From NCBI RefSeq assembly GCF_002234675.1, contig NC_019872.2, positions 8,758,950 to 8,822,949 of the forward strand: 64,000 bases of DNA, written 5' to 3'. Source of the DNA: Oryzias latipes (Eukaryota > Chordata > Actinopteri > Beloniformes > Adrianichthyidae). Below, in pieces: positions 44,868 through 56,345 of the stretch. The position numbers were made by a program, and so were the translations under genes. Numbering within the stretch: position 1 is the stretch's first letter; the number at the start of each line of letters is the position of its first letter. The notes below the pieces were generated by a model. The model ran no database searches. It was not told the DNA's origin and was given only the letters and a program-made list of their open reading frames with translations.

Positions 44868-46598
44868 TGAGGGCAGATGGATAAAACACTTATATGTTTT
44901 GTTTAAAAAAGCGATGTACGAGTTTTCTGTAACCTTTTATTTATGAAACCTGTTGGGAATACTTTTGTTTCAAACATTTTGAAGGAAAAACATGCTAATG
45001 CTAACTATGTTCGTTAAAATGAAGGAAATGTGTCTTTTGTGCTCTTAAACTGACAACAAACAAACAACTATGCAAGGTGCTTCCGACGAAAATTTTTTTT
45101 ATTGTAAAATCAAATTTGATATGGCTTTCTTCCTGAGTGATCACATTTCCTTTACAGAAATAAGTCACATTTTAACTCAAATTTCTTCCTTGTTCTTGAA
45201 GTCAGTTTGACGTCTAGTTTGAAAGGAATTCCTGTTATTTTTTCCTTGAAAATGCTTTTTGTTTAAAATTAAATGTGAAAATGGCTACAAAGAGTCACAT
45301 TGTTTTATGTAGCTTTCATTAACTGTTGTCAATGTAGTTAAAATCATGGAATCAACCTGGATGTATGAGAGTCTTCATAGACATTTTTCTAAATTGAATT
45401 AGCAGAAATGTACTTCTACTTTTCAAAAAATGTTAAACATGTATTGCACTTTTTTATTTCTGAGTATTTCCAATTTAAAAAATATTTATATTTTTGTGTT
45501 TTATTTGGAACTTTAAATTCTGTCTACCTAAAATCTTCCTGGACTGTCAGAGCTATTTTTTCTTTCAACTGAGCACAGGTCAAACAGGTTTGACAGAGAG
45601 TGACACCTAATGTTTTGTTAGTACAGATGGAGTTTCTTTTGAAAAAAAAGAAAAAAGTTTAGGCAAATATTTTCCTAAACTGAAGTGTGAAATTTGAGAA
45701 TTTATACCGCTTTGTACTTTAAACTTGTTTAAAATATTAAAACTAGTGTGAGAAGGCCAATCAGACTGTGATGCACATTTTCTGTTAAAAAGTTTTACTT
45801 ATAAACCTGACTGTAATGATTGCAAACATCCAGCAACTTGTTGCTTTATGCTGCTTCACGGTTCTACCCCCCCCCCTCTTTAATCACCCTCCTAAAAACC
45901 TACCCCCCTCCCTCCCACGGCATCCCTCTCTCTTCTTCCCTTCTTTTCTTTTCTGTCCAGTCCAATATAAGACTGTTACAGATATGAGTAAGATGAATAA
46001 AGTTTAGCCTAAATTACAAAAAGGTTTATTTAAACATACACCTAGTGTGCAATTCATAACGCCTATTAAAACAGTAAAATATCTCCAACACATGAGGCTT
46101 TCAGCTCTCATCTGTCTGCTCAGCTGTTGGACAGAAAATTTGTATATGTTGTTTTATTTTCTTGGACGCCTCTCATGTTCTGTGGGGTGGGAGTGGGGTT
46201 CTGTCATGTGTTTGTCTTGTTTACAAAAAAGAAAAAGAAAAGAGCAGTGTTTGAATAATTTCTGACGTTTGCCTTTGTTTCTGTACATGTTCTGTATTCC
46301 TGGTGCTCAATGAAAAAAAGATTAAACTCAAAAAGTTTTATATTATATGCTGGAGTCGGAAGAAACGTTTCAGTTGGTTTCACAGCTGTCATGTCATGCA
46401 TGAACACTGACATCTTGTGTCTACAAGTCCACATCCACATTTCGGTTCATACTGGAAAAATTGACTGGCTGTTCATCAGTTCATGTGCAGGTTTCCATAA
46501 TGGTTACATGAATACTTACATAAACTGAAGCATTTTTCTGACACAAATTTAGAACCAATACTCAGTCTGACTCGTCTGATTCTGGATTGTGACAAAAG
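44868..46598. other. Probable 3' UTR and flank of long-tailed claudin
   Basis: No other gene. A pyrimidine-rich tract (about 45867-45962, many C and T runs) precedes AATAAA at 45996-46001, the likely polyadenylation signal, giving a 3' UTR of about 1.1 kb, far longer than in the neighbouring claudins. 46010-46598 shows nothing recognisable. Confidence 0.45.
45996..46001 (+). terminator. Polyadenylation signal, probably of long-tailed claudin
   Basis: AATAAA in AGATGAATAAAGTTTAG, about 1.13 kb past the stop; earlier signals are not obvious. Confidence 0.4.
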
Positions 46599-47079
46599 TG
46601 TCATGATTCTTCAGGCTAAGCGAACCCAGATGCTGAAACCCAGAGTAAGACAGGTAAGTGGCAGATGAGTAATCGTTTATTGATTCTCCGTGTGAGGCTG
46701 AGGTTTAGTCCCGGCGAGGTCCGAATGTGAAGATGGCTTGTGTTGTGGCGTGGCTGGAGGTGTTAACGCGGTCAGCGTACGGCGAGGAGTCTTCCGGTTC
46801 ACTGGAACGGCTTAACTGATGACCCACACTGGTGTCACTCGTAACGTGGTTTCCTGAGGCAGGAGAATAGGAATTAGGTTGGGTACGTGAGCAAAACAAG
46901 ATAGAGCATAGCAAGACCAGACGAGTCACCGTAAGGGTTAACGATCTGGCGTCGGCTTGAGGCGTTGGAGCTCCTTAAGAGCAGAAGTGATGATGAGGAG
47001 AGTGACAGCAGCTGGTGGCAATCAGGAGAAGAGTGAAACAGTGCTGGAGGGGGAGGAGTCTGCCAGAGGCACCATGACA
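46599..47079 (-). mobile_element. Solo LTR, probably Ty3/gypsy-like, family 1 (second copy)
   Basis: This 481 bp segment begins TGTCATG and ends CATGACA, flanked by the perfect 5 bp target duplication AAAAG (46594-46598 and 47080-47084). In reverse complement it matches the LTR at 2160-2642 (GACTCCTCCCCCTCC, GATTGCCACCAGCTG). No internal retroelement sequence remains. Intact flanks suggest moderate age. Confidence 0.82.
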
Positions 47080-47254
47080 AAAAGCTGGGATTTGAATAAG
47101 GGCCAACCAGTTGGTATCATAAGTCTGCAGCTATGTTTCATGTTGCATGTAATGGCATTTATGAGAAAAGAACAATTTATATTTTTCTTTTAATGTGATT
47201 TCAAAATCTGATCAGTTAAAATGCTGCAAAGCAGTTACCAATATAGGATTTATG

Positions 47255-47460
47255 GTAAATGGTGGATACTTATATAACCATTACTGCCTTCTTAAGGCTC
47301 CTTAAAGACAGTCCCTGTCCATCCACACATACACGGCGGCTCTGCTGCTGAACACTGCCATCAACCTGTAACCGCAGGAGCAATGTGGGTTTCAGTGTCT
47401 TGCCCAAGGACACTTTGATACATGGGTGGGCAAAGTGAGAACCTCCACACACCCTATATC
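47255..47460. repeat. Teleost interspersed repeat (GTGTCTTGCCCAAGGACAC type)
   Basis: Contains TAAATGGTGGATACTTATATAA, GCAGGAGCAATGTGGGTTTC and AGTGTCTTGCCCAAGGACAC, text I recall from a very widespread fish repeat. Related to 41810-41940. Non-coding. Confidence 0.5.
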
Positions 47461-47560
47461 CTCCTGACTACCAGAGAAGAAGAAAAACTCTGGGTAGTTA
47501 ATGTATTTATCCAACAAAAACCCACAATTCCTAGAGCCCCACCCCTTTACATTTGGTATC

Positions 47561-47592
47561 ATTGAAAAGCCACAATGGAGTGGCTTTTCAAT
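47561..47592. repeat. Perfect 13 bp inverted repeat, 6-base loop
   Basis: ATTGAAAAGCCAC pairs exactly with GTGGCTTTTCAAT. It sits at the 5' edge of the L2-type LINE relic. Confidence 0.8.
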
Positions 47593-47599
47593 AGGGGGA

Positions 47600-49700
47600 T
47601 ATTCAGGTTTAGAAATGTTCTCTACACAGAGGACAAATTTACATTGCTGGTAGTCAGTCTACCGAAAAAGACCTCCATCAGCAGCCTCGATGACTACCAA
47701 CCGGTAGCTCTGACACCTGTCATAATGAAGTGTTTTGAGAAACTGGTCCGACATCACATCATGTCCTATCTCTCACCCACACTCAACCCACTACAGTTTG
47801 CATACAGAGCTAACAGATCGTCAGAGGACGCCGTCGTCACAGCGCTACACACCACCATTTCCCATCTGGAAACACAAGGGAGTTATGCTAGGCTGCTCTT
47901 TGTCGACTTTAGCTCTGCGTTTAATACAATACTGCCGGACAGACTGTCAGGAAAATTATTGGACATTCATTGGACTTCCTCCCACCACTTGCTGTTGGAT
48001 AAGAGGCTTTGTCTCTGACAGAGTACAGAGAGTCAGAGAGGGTCCTCAATAGGGGTGTCACGATTTCGACTGTAAATCGAAATCGATCGAAATTAAGTCA
48101 CAGGAATTTAATTTGCATTCTAGAGCCTCGCTACGAAATCCCAAGTAGAACACATCTCACAGCTACGGTGATTCCCTCTATGTACATAATGTAAAAGAGA
48201 CAGTTATTGAAGGTCTGTGCAGACCTTGAAAAAATATTTAAAAAATACATTACAAAATACATCAGTGTGGTTTATGTTCATCTGTTCAGAAATAGTTTAA
48301 GACACTTAATTGTTCAGAGACTATGGACATGTCTGTTTTATTGTTTGTTTGTTTTGTTGTGAACTTGAATGTCATCTTTGTGAAGAAGACTGCACTTACA
48401 AAAGAGAAACTGGATGTCAGTCTTTTTTTTATTTTTTTTGTCAGTTTATTTATTATATTATATTTTAATTGACTAAAGATATGTTATTGTAACATGTTGT
48501 TAATAAAAGTTTTAAATTTGACAATGTTGTGTGATACACTGCTAACAAAGGTCAGATATTCTATTGCATTAAAGTCTAGCTTAAAAAATGATAATCTGTG
48601 CTTTAAAAAGAATGAATGTAAAAATCGAGAATCGAATCGAACAGTGACCTTAGAATCGAAAATGAAATCGAATCGAGGATTTGGAGAATCGTGACACCCC
48701 TAGTCCTCAACTCTCCACAGCCCTGAATTTAAACACCGGCTCCCCACAAGGCTGTGTGCTAAGTCCTCTGCTGTACACACTGTACTCGTAAGACTGTTTC
48801 AGCACACACCCAAACAATGTAGTCATCATGTTTGCTGATGACACAACTGTGGTGGTGCTTCTCTCTGGCGGTGATGAGACGGCATACAGGAATGAGATCC
48901 AGAGGGTGTTGGGGTGGTGTGCAGACAACAATTTGGTCCTAAACACCTCAAAAACAAGAGAAGTGATCGTGGACTTCAGGAGGAAGAAGTCAGATCTGCA
49001 GCCCATTGTCATTAATGGGGAGGGTGTGAAGAGAGTGCAGAGCTTCAAGTACCTTGGTGTGCACATTGATGAAGACCTTCGATGGAGCTCAAACACTACA
49101 GAGGGAATGAAAAAGACCCAACAGCGTCTTCACTTCCTGAGGATCCTCAGGAGGGTCAACCTGAAAAGGGAGCTGCTGGTTGCCTTCTACCGTTGCTCCA
49201 TTGAGTGTGTACTAACTTACTGCATCTCCGTGTGGTTTTCAAGCTGCACCATGGCACGCAAGAAGGTTCTACAGAGGGTCATAAACACTGCCCAAAAGAT
49301 CATTGGCTACCCTCTTCCCTCACTGAAGGACCTCTACAGCACCCGCTGTCTTGGGAGGGCACACAACATCACGAAAGACTGAACACACCCAGGACATCAG
49401 GTGTTTAAATGGTTGCCCTCTGGAAAAAGACTGAGGGTGCTGAGGTCACGGACTAACAGACTCAGAGTCAGTTTTTACAACAGAGCAATAGCCCTAATGA
49501 ACACACACATGGTTGAGTTTCTCTGGGAGAATGAGGAATGTATATTCTGTACATACACCTGGTGTGCGTATTATTGAGGTTTTTTATGTTGTTTTCTTCT
49601 TTCTCTTTACACCAATGTGGGACAGTTTGCAATTTCGTTGTACTGTTGTACCAAGTGTGACTGTACAATGACAATAAAGCTTAATCTTATCTTATTTCTT
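47600..49700 (+). pseudogene. L2-type LINE, 5'-truncated, split by a hAT MITE
   Basis: Reverse-transcriptase blocks read LDDYQPVALTPVIMKCFEKL, PLQFAYRANRSSEDAV and LLFVDFSSAFNT. After the insertion at 48050-48702 come NTGSPQGCVLSPLLYTLY, MFADDTTVVVLLSGG (catalytic ADD), NTSKTREVIVDFRRKK, FKYLGVHIDEDLRW and the C-terminal ISVWFSSCTMARKKVLQRV. The 3' end ACAATAAAGCTTAATCTTATC carries the short tandem tail typical of fish L2/Maui elements. The endonuclease domain is missing, and there are a few frameshifts and stops (for example just after LDIHWTSS), so it is inactive but not very old. Confidence 0.85.
48050..48702. mobile_element. Non-autonomous hAT transposon, 653 bp, nested in the L2 LINE
   Basis: Perfect 16 bp inverted termini TAGGGGTGTCACGATT, and a perfect 8 bp target duplication GTCCTCAA at 48042-48049 and 48703-48710, the hAT signature. 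The sub-terminal regions carry repeated AATCGA/TCGAAA motifs. No transposase. Removing it leaves the LINE reading continuously across one GTCCTCAA copy, so it is younger than the LINE. Confidence 0.92.
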
Positions 49701-50286
49701 CTTGCTTTTATGATTTGTTTAATAGGTTGCTCAAATTTTCTGTACTCAACCTTAATGAGTCAAAGGAAAGTTGTTTTTTTTAAAATCATCCTTCCTCTTA
49801 GAATTCAAAAACTTACTTTCCACCCGGGCTTTTACATGAGCCTGCAGTTCACCTCAATAGAAAACAGAAATCAAAATCTCATAGACCTCCAAATATCAAG
49901 TAGGTCTTTTAATAATATGCGTTTTGCAAAAACAGGATCTAACAGTCAACTATTCATAAAACAGAGAGAAGGCTCTTGTTTTCATTTCTGTTTGATAACA
50001 GTGTACTTGTCATAGCAGAGGCCTGATGGGTACTCTGACATCCAGAACCCTGAAAAGAAGCATAAAGAAGTGCTTGGAGGTCCACATTCATTTATTTAGT
50101 CACCCCCTTGCAAATACGCCAGATGCTCAACAGGAAGCAAATAAATGAAGTGTGAGGCTTTCTATCAGCTTTTCAATCTTGACTTTGCATGAACGGCTGA
50201 TTTGACCAAGGAGAGAAAAAACATCCTTTGTGTTGAATTCCACGTTTTTTAGGTGAAGACGAGTTGAACAAGTAGAATATTGACTC

Positions 50287-50650
50287 TTAAAAAGCCCACT
50301 CCCATCAAGATTGTGTTTTTTGCTGTTTTTAACATGTTATTGTAGCATTTTTTCATGACAGAGGACATATTTAAAGAGAATTAAGCCCAAAATTGCATGT
50401 CTGAGTTTTTCTTTTTTTTAAATCATTATGAATCAGAAGCAGACAGAAAAGCCATTTGAAAAAGCTTGTAGTTGTGATGTAGAAGTTATAATAAGCGGGC
50501 CATAAGGTGCCTCCTGCATCCACTTGCAGACAAATAGATTCACGTACGTATTTGTTTTCTTTCACATTTCTTCTGGATAAACGTTGACTGCATAAACAGC
50601 AACAGTGAATTGGTTGAAGGTCACAATGCCTAAAAATACTAACCTGAAAA
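50287..50650 (-). mobile_element. Medaka-type MITE family, copy D (partial)
   Basis: Begins TTAAAAAGCCCACTCCCATC and follows copy B through the ATTTTTTCATGAC, AAAGCTTGTAG and GCGGGCCATAAG blocks. The other terminus is missing. Confidence 0.55.
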
Positions 50651-50698
50651 ACGATTTTGAATAAAGTCAAATTATTAGGAGAATAAAGCTAGAGTGAA

Positions 50699-52462
50699 TC
50701 ATAGTGTTGTATTTTTGTTTATAGTTTTTTTGAAGAGGTAAACCACCCCAGATATGTAGCCATCCTCCTGTTCTGACACAGCTCTCTCCCAGTCCTTCAC
50801 CTCTGTGATCTCCACACAACTCCAGAGGCCTTCTTTCTCCATCTGCTGCAGCTCACGCTCAAGCGCAGTTTTGTATTCCAAATTATCTGAGTTACTTCTT
50901 GTTGTCATGCAAATTAGGCCACCTAGTGGAAAGACAGATAAAGGCAGGTGTTGATTGTATTTCATGATTTGAGATAAAGTATGAGTAAGGGTGAACCTTC
51001 ACCTGGTTTGGCGGCCTCACACAGGTCTCTGACCACAGCAACAGGAACCTGACCAAGGCTCAGTGCCCCCACGATCATAACCACATCAAAGAAACCTGCT
51101 GCACGGGACAGGAAGAGGAAAAAGGTCAAGGTAAAAAAGGTGTAGTTCAGATTTTTCCCATGTATTACTAATATATTGTGATACATTTGTCGTTTTTATT
51201 TATTTTATTGTTCAGGAGGGACAGAGACGGAAAACAACTGCAACAGAAAAACTGTTGAAAAAAGTAACAAAGACACAAGGACACGTGATTTGATTACCCC
51301 ACAGTGCAGGAAAGGGTTCCTCCCCTAGGAGGCACTGTTTCAAGTCCTGGTACAATCCGCTCTCCTTTGCCTCATTAAGCATGGCATCGCTTCCATCAAC
51401 TCCAACAAAAAGTTCAAATCCATGTTTTTTCATCTGCCAAAACAGACAAAGACAAAAATAGTTTTCAAAAATAAGTTGTGTTCTCCGCTCAAAGGTTTCA
51501 GATTTCACAGACCCTGAATGAATCACCTGTTTGGCCACCAGTCCGGTACCACAAGCCACATCCAATAAAGCAGCTGATTTTCGTGAACCACTAAAATGTG
51601 GCAGGACGCTGTCTGCAGCCAGAGTTGGTGCACGATAGTCCAGAACAGCTACATGCTGAAAAGAAAGGTATTAAAAACAATGTTAAAGAGAATGCATGCC
51701 CTGTTTTACCCAAAGGCCTTGTTCTGATCCATACCTCCCTAATGTATTACTTGGTTAAACTTTAATTTTATATGAAAGCCTCTATAAAGAGCTAAACAAA
51801 ACATTTAGGGAAAAAACGGTATTTAAACGAGGGAAGATGCTTACTTATTATCATTATGACATTTGAAAAAAGTGACATTAATTTATAATATATTAATTTA
51901 TAATATATATAATATAATATAATTTATAATTTCTTTCCACTTTCGGCTTCTCCCATCAGGGGTCGCCACAGCGAACAAGTCGCATGGCAAATTTGGCAAT
52001 GTTTTACGCCGGATGCCCTTCCTGACGCAACCTTCTCAAACCGGGCTTGGAACCGGCAGAGGTAGAATATAATATAATTTATAATATTGTAGTTAATTTG
52101 AAAGACTAACTTCGTTGGAAGAAACCTTCTTTATGCTAACAAATGTGTTGCCTGAATTTTAGAAACTACAGAGCTTTTTATTTAAAAAAATCCGGCAAAC
52201 ATAGAAAACCCGTGGACTTTTCTGACCACCAGATGGCACTGTAATGCCACAGTTTTCTCTGTGGCTTCTGTATAATTTTTCATGTCATGGTAAAATGTGG
52301 ATCTCCATGCTTTTACTGGATTAACTGTCGGTTAAGCAGCAGTTTATACGTGATTACATGAACAAGGCACAAATACAGAAAAAAAGTTAAGAAAAATTAT
52401 ATATATATATATATAAATACACAAAACACATATGGCTTGGATGAGCGAACTCCCACAATCCC

Positions 52463-52494
<32 letters not shown>

Positions 52495-54358
52495 GAGATA
52501 GCTCATGACCATAGGTGAGTATTGGAACAAAGATCGACCGGTAAATTGAGAGCTTTGCTTTTTGGCTCAGCTCTCTCTTCACCACAAAGGACCGATACAG
52601 CGACCGCATAACTACGGACGCCGCTCCAATCTGCCTGTCAATCTCAAGCTCCGGTCTTCCCTCACTCGTGAACAAGACCCCAAGGTATTTAAACTCCTCC
52701 ACCTGGGGCAGGGACACTCCACCCACCGAGAGATGGCAAACTACCTTTCTCCGGTCGAGAACCATGGCCTCACATTTAGCGGTACTGACACTCATCGAAG
52801 CCACTTCACACTCTGCCGCAAACCGCCCCAATGCACGCTGGAGGTGCTGGCTCGATGAAGCCAACAGCACAACATCATCTGCAAAAAGCAGAGAGGAAAT
52901 CCTGTAGTCCCCAAACCAGACCCCCTCCGGCCCTTGGCTGCACCTAGAAATTTTGTCCATGAAAAATATGAACAGAACCGGTGATAAAGGGCAGCCCTGC
53001 CAGAGTCCAACGTGGACCGGGAACAGGTCTGACTTACTGTCAGCTATGCGAACCAAGCTCTTGCTACGGTCATGCAGAGACCGGACAGCCCTCAGTAAGG
53101 CTCCCCGGACTCCATACTCCTATAGCACCCCCCACAGGATAGCACGGGGGACGCGGTCAAACGCCTTCTCCAAATACACAAAACACATATGGACTGGATG
53201 AGCGAACTCCCAAAATCCCTCCAGCACCCTAGATAGGATGTGGAGCTGGTCCACTGTTCCACGACCAGGACGGAAACCGCACTGTTGTTCCTGAATCCGA
53301 GGTTCGACTATCGGACGGACTCTCCTCTCCAGTGCCCTGGCATAGACTTTCCCAGGGAGGCTGAGGAGTGTAATTCCCCTATGGTTGGAACACACCCTCC
53401 GGTCCCCCTTCTCAAAGAGAGGAACCACCACCCCTGTCTGCCAGTCCAGTGGTACAGTTCCCAACTGCCACGCGATGCTGCAGAGATGTGTCAGCCAAGA
53501 CACTCCCACAGCATCCAGAGACTTGAGGTACTCAGGGCGGACTTCATCCACTCCCGGGGTCTTGCCACCGAGGAGCTCGTTGACTACCTCAGTGACTTCA
53601 GCCCGGGTAATAGACAGTCTCACCCCAAAGTCCTCATTCTCTGCTTCTTCAAAGTAAGGCGTCTCAGTGGGATTGAGGAGATTCTCGTAGTATTCCATCC
53701 ATCGCCCGAAAATGTCCCCAGTCTAAGTCAACAGCCCCCCACCTGCACTAAAAACGGTGCCTGTAGAGAACAGCTTTTCCCTCCTGAGGCGCCGGATGGT
53801 TTGCCAGAATTTCTTCGAGGCCAACTGATAGTCCTTCCCCATGGTCTCACCAACCTCCCAGGACCGAGTTTTTGCCTCCGCAACAGTCCGGGCCACAGCT
53901 CGCTTGCCAGCAGTGCAGCCGCAAAGATAAACCGACTTTGCACACTTTCAGTCATATACAGTCATAATTAAATTAGTTTAAAGGTATTATTTATGACAAA
54001 ATAGATAGTATGACCTATACAGAAAAAGAAAAAATGACACAAAAAAGATTGTAACCGTTCTTTAGCATCAAAAGTAGACAACATTTATAAAAGTTCATAA
54101 ATGTTTGACATTCAAACCCACTCAAAATGAATGCTTAAGCAAACCAAAGCTAAAACAAAAAAAGTTATATAATCTTTACACAACTGGAAGAAGAAAATCT
54201 CCTAGGGGAGAAACATCCCACTAAATATTTTGTTATATTCTCACCTGATCATAGTTCTTTGCCCAGGAATTGTAGAAGTTGACTTTCTCCCTTGGTGTGG
54301 TGCTTTCATGAGCAGATAGGATTGTTGCTTTTACATTCTCAAATGGGTCGGCAGACAT
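50699..54358 (-). CDS. mettl27: METTL27-like class I methyltransferase (5 coding exons)
   Basis: Coding exons on the minus strand: 54358-54245, 51655-51527, 51433-51298, 51098-51003 and 50922-50699, all with GT-AG borders, joining to 232 residues. The start reads MSADPFENVKATILSAHEST and FYNSWAKNYDQ. The SAM-binding motif I is LLDVACGTGLVAKQ, then FVGVDGSDAMLNEAKESGLY, FFDVVMIVGALSLGQVPV, AAKPGGLICMTTRSNS and the end VVYLFKKTINKNTTL. The match to human METTL27 (WBSCR27, 245 residues) runs throughout. It is a small soluble SAM-dependent methyltransferase of unknown substrate. Intron 1 (2.6 kb) contains an RTE-like LINE and a SINE-like insertion. Exon 4 has a tandem acceptor (CAGCAG), so one Ala may be optional. 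The claudin neighbourhood agrees with the human CLDN4-METTL27 order. Confidence 0.93.
51931..52065. mobile_element. 135 bp SINE-like retroposon with 20 bp target duplication
   Basis: Text TTTCCACTTTCGGCTTCTCC, GGGGTCGCCACAGCGAAC and GGATGCCCTTCCTGACGCAA is a widespread fish repeat. It is bracketed by a perfect 20 bp direct repeat (51911-51930 and 52066-52085), which is expected for LINE-driven insertion. It lies in METTL27 intron 1. Confidence 0.65.
52415..53960 (-). pseudogene. RTE/Rex3-like LINE, truncated, in METTL27 intron 1
   Basis: Minus-strand frames carry EVVNELLGGKTPGVDEVRPE, DWQTGVVVPLFEKGDRR, HRGITLLSLPGKVYARALER, QCGFRPGRGTVDQLHILSRV and CFVYLEKAFDRVPR. Then come GLWQGCPLSPVLF, LLFADDVVLLAS (catalytic ADD), EEFKYLGVLFTSEGR and the SIYRSIFVPILTYGHEL thumb region. 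The endonuclease domain and C-terminal end are missing. A copy of about 48 bases of its own sequence (53173-53220) reappears at 52415-52460 beside AT repeats, a local rearrangement. A frameshift separates the two main frames near 53100. RTE/Rex3 placement is from memory of motif wording. Confidence 0.8.
52463..52495. repeat. (AT)n microsatellite
   Basis: TATATA run at the truncated end of the RTE-like LINE; a shorter run lies at 52398-52417. Confidence 0.85.
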
Positions 54359-56345
54359 TGTTTACAATACTGTTCAGAAAAAAAAAACAGGAGCAAGTTA
54401 ACAATATCTGATTATCATCCATTAATAGTTTAGGATTCCTCATCTAAAACCCAAATTTCTCTTTAGCAGGCCTTTACAGTTGCTTCCTTTTGGATAAGGT
54501 GAACCTTTCACATTGTAATTACATTTTGCTTTATCCTACTGATTTAATAAATAAGCAAATGATCAACATTTCAGGGGAAACTACCTCTTTTAACACTTAC
54601 GGTCTACTTTAATACATTTGTTTAATAGTAAAATTGGTAGAAGTTGCACATTTTTATATTCATTAATCACATAATTATTTTATGATTGTGAAGGCAGTTA
54701 AAACAGAAATAAGTATGCAGTTTCGTGAGGATAAATTAGACTTCTTTTTATTTATAAAAAAAAACATTCTAAACTAAAGGCAAGAGGCTTGCAGCTTGGG
54801 TTTACATTTTAGATTATAAAATTACAGCTAAATTCATTTGAGAGTACAAAGAAACTAAAATAAAATAAAGTTAATTTGAAATACAATTATCTACCTGTTA
54901 TTACTGCAAATAAACACCCAGAATTACTAGCAAAACAGTGTTTAAATTTTTTGGACCTTGTAGACTTTTTATCTGGTAGCTTTGCTGTTTGAAAATGGGC
55001 CGTTTTACTCTTTGAAACGTACAAAACATCCGAATAAATAACAAATACAGACAATTATCAAAATCCACTGCAACAAACAGTTTTAGGTTTTCCTTCAGCC
55101 TCTTTTTATGTTTGAATTTTGGAGTTTTTAGTTGAGGGTGCGCCACCTAGTGTACTGGAGTGGGAGAAGGGGTTTTTGCCCATACTCTAAAATTAAATAA
55201 AATATATTTTTCTTAAAACTGAACTCACACTTTTGACATTTTTTCTCCCTTTCACTTAAATGGTTCTTCAAACTTTAAGCATCACCTGTTCTCAGTTTCA
55301 CCTTTTTTCCAGCATCATCATGATGAACACGTCCCACCCTTTAGTTTATCTTTACCAAGACAAAAATAAATGAGTGTTTACCTACTACTTAGTCCTTTTC
55401 AGTCCCATGTGCTTCATTTTCACGCTTGACTTAGCACTTCTACCAAAGCTGAGAGAGAATAACCATAATACTTATTTTAGGACTATGCGTCCTATCGATT
55501 AAAAACTCTCATCAATCCCGAATTTACCCTCAGAAAACGCCGTCCGGAAATGAGATGTTTAAGAACACTTTCTATCATTTGTATGATATTTCTTTTTTGA
55601 TTTGCTTCGGTGTTTTATACCTACCTATTTGTGTTTTGGAAGGGCCAATTTATTCCTGAATGTGTCCAAACCAGTAGCGATTTGTTTTATTACATTGTAG
55701 TATAAGCCTAAAAGAACTGTAAACAAATTATTTCCGACACTCATTGAAGATGGCACAAAATGCCCGAAAGACATGCGCAGTAAGGTTTTCCTGACGTGCT
55801 GTTCTTCTTCCCACCTGTAGAGTCGCCAGGAGTCAAAACAACAGTTTTCTGGAAAGTCGTTCTGATTTGTTAGCTAACTAGTTAGCCGCTGTTACCAGTA
55901 GAAAAGTTATTTCAGTGCTCGTTTGAAAGAGTGTTACTTTTTAAAAGAATAGTTCATCTTTAGTTCGTTTAATTATGGCTTCATCTCTAACGTTCCACTC
56001 ATTTTACTATATTTTTCGTCAGTTTTTGTGGCACAGCTGAGGAAATATCGAAAGAAGTTAGCTTAGCGTATGGTCACAACACAAGAGCCCACCCCACCAA
56101 GATTCTAGGTTTTGGACGGCCAAAGTTTAACTTTACTCCTGGTTAAAGGGCCTTGTCACTTTAAATGTGCCTTTGCTAACTCATTCAAAGTTCTCCCATT
56201 TGTCTCTGTAGAATAGTACGGTATTTTTACACAAAAAATATTCTAAAAACACAATATCTCTTGTTCTTTTGAGTTATACCGACAACCACTGGAGTCACAT
56301 TTTTTTTCTTTACTTTTTTTTTTACTATCAAGTTTTGTACTCAAC
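54359..56345. promoter_or_regulatory. Divergent intergenic region between METTL27 and NF2
   Basis: The two genes point away from each other with 1.99 kb between start codons. 54360-55740 is AT-rich with nothing recognised. Near 55747-55754 AAGATGGC is a YY1-type motif and ACATGCGCAG at 55771-55780 resembles an NRF1 half-site, so a TATA-less NF2 promoter probably lies about 55.7-55.9 kb, leaving a 5' UTR of several hundred bases that may be spliced. Confidence 0.45.

Noticed and set aside
53240-53971. 243-codon plus-strand frame
   Set aside because: Antisense of the RTE-like LINE; the minus strand carries clear reverse-transcriptase motifs.
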